From assembly GCA_023853785.1 (NCBI GenBank), contig JAJIRX010000880.1:1-64000 (forward strand): a DNA stretch of 64,000 nt, in the 5' to 3' direction. Position numbers and translations under genes: made by a program. This stretch comes from Psilocybe azurescens (lineage: Eukaryota > Basidiomycota > Agaricomycetes > Agaricales > Agrocybaceae). The notes beneath the pieces were generated by a model. It saw only the letters and a list, made by a program, of their open reading frames with translations. It did no database searches and was not told the origin of the DNA. Shown in pieces: positions 61,165 to 64,000 of this stretch. Every line of letters starts with the position of its first letter. Position 1 is the first letter of the stretch.

Positions 61165-62217
61165 TTATGCTTTAGCCACGGACCTGATTGCCTTTTTGTA
61201 GGATGCATTCGCCTTGTTGCGATCGATTTTGGATTGCTTGATCGACTCTTTGACTCGGGTGTGGTGCATAGGATCACGGGACGCATGCTCAATTGACATG
61301 AATGTGTGATGGGTGGCCTTTTCTTCGTGGAATTTTGCCTTGAGTTTATGTGTATCTGCCTTGGCTCCTGACTCTTTGGCCTGGCTATCTCGACCAGCCT
61401 TTTTGTGGGCATCTGCAGCTTTATGTGTGCTTTTGAGCGGCGTAATGTGCCCCCGCAGCTCTTTGATTAGTGTTGATGGCACTATGATGATATTTTTGCT
61501 TCTTGTTGTCTTTTTTTCTGTGCCAGTCTCGCATCGCCAAATGCAGTCCACTGTGCGAGCCCCGGTACCGTACCAGCATATGCATGTGGCTTTGCGTGCT
61601 TTTGAGATCTAATGGCATCTCTCTGGGATTTGGCTGGATCCATGATATGGGCTGCATGACCCAAAGGAATGTTTCTTGCATGTATTATGCCTGCAAAAGC
61701 TTCGTTACGATGGGTAGTGGCAATAGCTCTATGAAACCTCGCCTGCTCTGCGTGTTTTTCTGCGTGTTCATTTGCATGGACTGCACCCAGACCGCGATTC
61801 GTAGCCTCAGCCGACTGGGGAGTAGGATTCTGCCCGAAGTATTGTACAAGGGATGCCTCTACATTGGCTTGCGTCTCGTGGGCTTGCGCAATTGCTCGAT
61901 AACGTGGGCAGCGTCTTCATGGATATGTGCTGCGAGAGATGTGGGCCGTAGTTCACTCTTGGATACAGCACTGGAGTACAATCCAATCCAGAGTTGGGTG
62001 TACAAGGCTCACGACTCTCGATGTACGAACAAGACCCGTGCACAAAGACGACCGGAGCTTTCTGCAAGAAGATATCATGCTGCAGGAAAGTGTCCATTAC
62101 TCACAACGGTAGGGTTCCATCAACAGCTGCCTTCATCAACGGAGCAGGATTTGGAAGATCAGAGACACTAGCAACGAGTGCAAGAAAAATCGTAAAGAAG
62201 ATGATAAATGGCTTCAT
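61165..62217 (-). pseudogene. Putative secreted His/Ala/Lys-rich protein, member 1, frame-broken
   Basis: Starts MKPFIIFFTIFLALVASVSD at 62217, a clear signal peptide, with a donor after about 35 codons (62105 region). The protein-like content then moves between frames: HIHEDAAHVIEQL, then RAIAQAHETQANVEASLVQY to AQKKRQQEAK, then YHHSAINTNQRAAGAHYAAQ, then HKAADAHKKAGRDSQAKESG to the end ATASYKKAIRSVAKA-like tail at 61165. At least three frame changes without good introns suggest decay or base errors (for example the T5 run near 61492-61496). It is rich in His, Ala and Lys, with helical AH..HK spacing and no cysteines of note. Paralog of 63238-63924. Function unknown. Confidence 0.5.
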
Positions 62218-63237
62218 AATCTCACAACGATTATGTGAAAAAGACGAATTGGATGGTATGTAATCGAAGATATGAGGCCAGCTGCATCTTTCACCCGATT
62301 TCAGACGCTTTTCGAGAGATTTCTGGATCGATGCATCAAGAGAATGGCAGTGCGTTCGATGTAGGTCATCGTGTGCCATCAGTAATCGAAGTGATCAAAG
62401 TTACTCCATCATCATACTCACTGCTTCTGTGATTTGTAATTTCTCCCTGGCATGCCAGTGAACCAGTTTTCTTCATTCCATTCGGTCTCCGAGAAGTCCT
62501 GACGATAACAGCATCAAGGGCACAGGAAAATGCCCGTGCCATGTCGGTACCGTGTCAGTGCCGTCAGTGTATGTCAGTGCATGATAGTAGGATGTCAGTG
62601 CAGTACCAGAGAAATACTACAATGTCCTCACCTATGTGCAAATACCTCGTCTGCCAGTCGCTGTGTGCTAGACATCGACTATGGGCAAGTCTAATAGGCT
62701 TGATTTTGATGGCTGTACGGAGTGGGGAAAGGTCCAAAAAATCACCAACTTGACGACTTGCGACGTGCTTGCAGGACGGGGCATAGATGTCTAAGAAAAA
62801 AACACGTAAGATTGTATTTGGCATAAATGGTTAATTGTATAAATATGAGAGAAATTTGACCACAGCGTATCTCGACAACGTACTATTGCACACGTAGGGT
62901 TTGCATTTGGGGTTGGTCGGCCGTATTTGGTGGTACTTCATTGTATTATACCAAGTCCGTTTGACTCTCTAACTACTGATACAATGAAAATTCAAAATAA
63001 TCATGTCAGTGCAAAGGCTGCACTGACATGATTAGGAGGTCTGTTACACGTTATGTGAACAATCAAAATGATATAGTATCCTTCCTTTTGTCTTTTCGAC
63101 ACGGATAAGTTGATCATTCTTGCGTGGTAATTGCTAGATAAAATTGTCCCACAACATCCTAGGTATGCAATACTTTATTGCATTTCTTAACACACCTCCA
63201 TTGTTCCAAATCTCTTTCTCGTAACGTGTAAGCAAGA
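62218..63237. other. Spacer between the secreted-protein pair
   Basis: Holds TGTCAGTGC words at 62540-62605 and a hairpin AATCATGTCAGTGC/GCACTGACATGATT at 62998-63034. These could be the two ends of a small element. No coding region. Confidence 0.45.
62998..63034. repeat. Short perfect hairpin
   Basis: AATCATGTCAGTGCA is followed, after a 7-bp loop, by TGCACTGACATGATT. Related TGTCAGTGC words occur 400 bp upstream (62540-62605). Confidence 0.7.
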
Positions 63238-63924
63238 CTACGCCAATTTTTTCGCCTTTTTGGAGGATTTTTTGCTCTTATAGCTACTGACTTTAGCCTG
63301 AAATATTGATTTTACTACTTTGAGCGGATTAAGAGTGCCACGGAATGCAGGCTTATGAGCCACATTGAGATGGCGGATGGATTCTTTCTGGTGAGCTAAC
63401 GCGGCTTTCGCATGCTCACGTGCTTTTTGTGTTGAATCGTAGGCCACGACATATCTACCGGCCCTTTCATGATCCTTTGCTGCCGCAACATGTACCGCCT
63501 CAGCTTTGTAGTGATCTTTTGCAGCTTTGTGATGATCATTGCTAGCTTTGGCGTGAGCTTTTTCATCATTTGTTCCAAAGAGCGTTGGATAAGCGAATCA
63601 TTGTGGTTGGTAACGGCCGTGGTACCCTCAAGAATAGTTTGATGACGCGTTCTGTGGAGGTCCAACCCAGCGAAAGATGCACAAGGTTGACGGCCTTTGT
63701 ACGAGGAGGGAGTCTCGTGGCTCAACACATCGGGGACGTTCTTGAAATGAATGTCATGCTAAACGCCAAATGATTTGACTTAATTTATACTTTGTGATCA
63801 CACTCAGGCGGCTTACCGTAGTGATACATTCGTTGACAGTAGCTCTTGTCGAATGGGTAGGAAGGCCAGCAACGTCTGTTATAACGGCAAAGAACAAAAT
63901 GAGGAAGATGACGAATGACTTCAT
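63238..63924 (-). CDS. Putative secreted His/Ala/Lys-rich protein, member 2, one apparent frameshift
   Basis: Exon 1 (63924-63817) encodes MKSFVIFLILFFAVITDVAG and ends NECITT; the first 20 residues form a signal peptide. An intron (GTAAGC...TTTAG) leads to exon 2 at 63758 (HDIHFKNVPDVLSHETPSSY). The frame then breaks: an AAA/TTT run at 63569-63571 seems one base short, after which the frame reads DEKAHAKASNDHHKAAKDHY and ends in KSSKKAKKLA at 63238. Composition, the signal peptide and the basic tail match the neighbour at 61165-62217, so this is a tandem pair. Small secreted proteins of this sort are common in basidiomycetes; no function is known. Confidence 0.55.
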
Positions 63925-64000
63925 ATCGCACGGCGATTATTTGAAGCGATCAGTGCAAGATGAAATGAGTTGAAGTTCGGGATAGTATGAGACCAGCTGC

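Overview
The window looks like a transposon-rich region of a filamentous basidiomycete, probably an Agaricomycete. The evidence is small genes cut by ~50-nt GT-AG introns, a KDZ-transposon-linked CxC5/CxC6 protein, a DUF6535 membrane protein, multicopy P-loop GTPases of the mushroom type, Gypsy LTR remnants, and one conserved eukaryotic gene, a Tlg1/syntaxin-6-like SNARE. All gene calls are by eye from motifs and splice sites; no database search was run.

1-24.7 kb is almost all mobile DNA. A ~7.5 kb element (1-7545) carries the KDZ-linked gene and a decayed companion gene. It is bounded by ends of the type GTACTTTAC...CCCCCA and by arrays of a degenerate ~10-bp dyad word (TGGACTNCA-like). At least four further ends or elements of this type follow without a transposase (8980-11575, 14636-17666, 19479-22025, 20003-22988), and an isolated end lies at 45058. 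The 14.6-17.7 kb copy has a perfect 8-bp target duplication. Gypsy pieces (7546-8979, solo LTRs at 13691 and 53582), a 1-kb palindrome (12055-13110), tRNA-derived repeats and a TA-flanked MITE (24124-24710) are interleaved.

24.7-46.3 kb is gene-poor. It holds a ~3 kb array of a 70-bp minisatellite (27545-30640), a GTPase gene (30897-32399, minus), a 0.85-kb palindrome (36120-36970) and a ~5.2 kb palindromic element (39757-44925). The arms of that element are mirrored arrays of a 177-bp satellite, with almost no open reading frame inside.

46.3-50.7 kb holds a second GTPase of the same family and a DUF6535 protein, both on the minus strand, each with apparent single-base frameshifts at homopolymers. 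50.8-58.4 kb returns to repeat remnants with one recognisable multicopy hypothetical gene (55893-56597).

58.4-64 kb is the most gene-like end: the intact six-exon SNARE gene (59286-60426) and a tandem pair of related putative secreted His/Ala/Lys-rich proteins (61165-62217 and 63238-63924), all on the minus strand. I see no rRNA, no intact tRNA and no CRISPR array.
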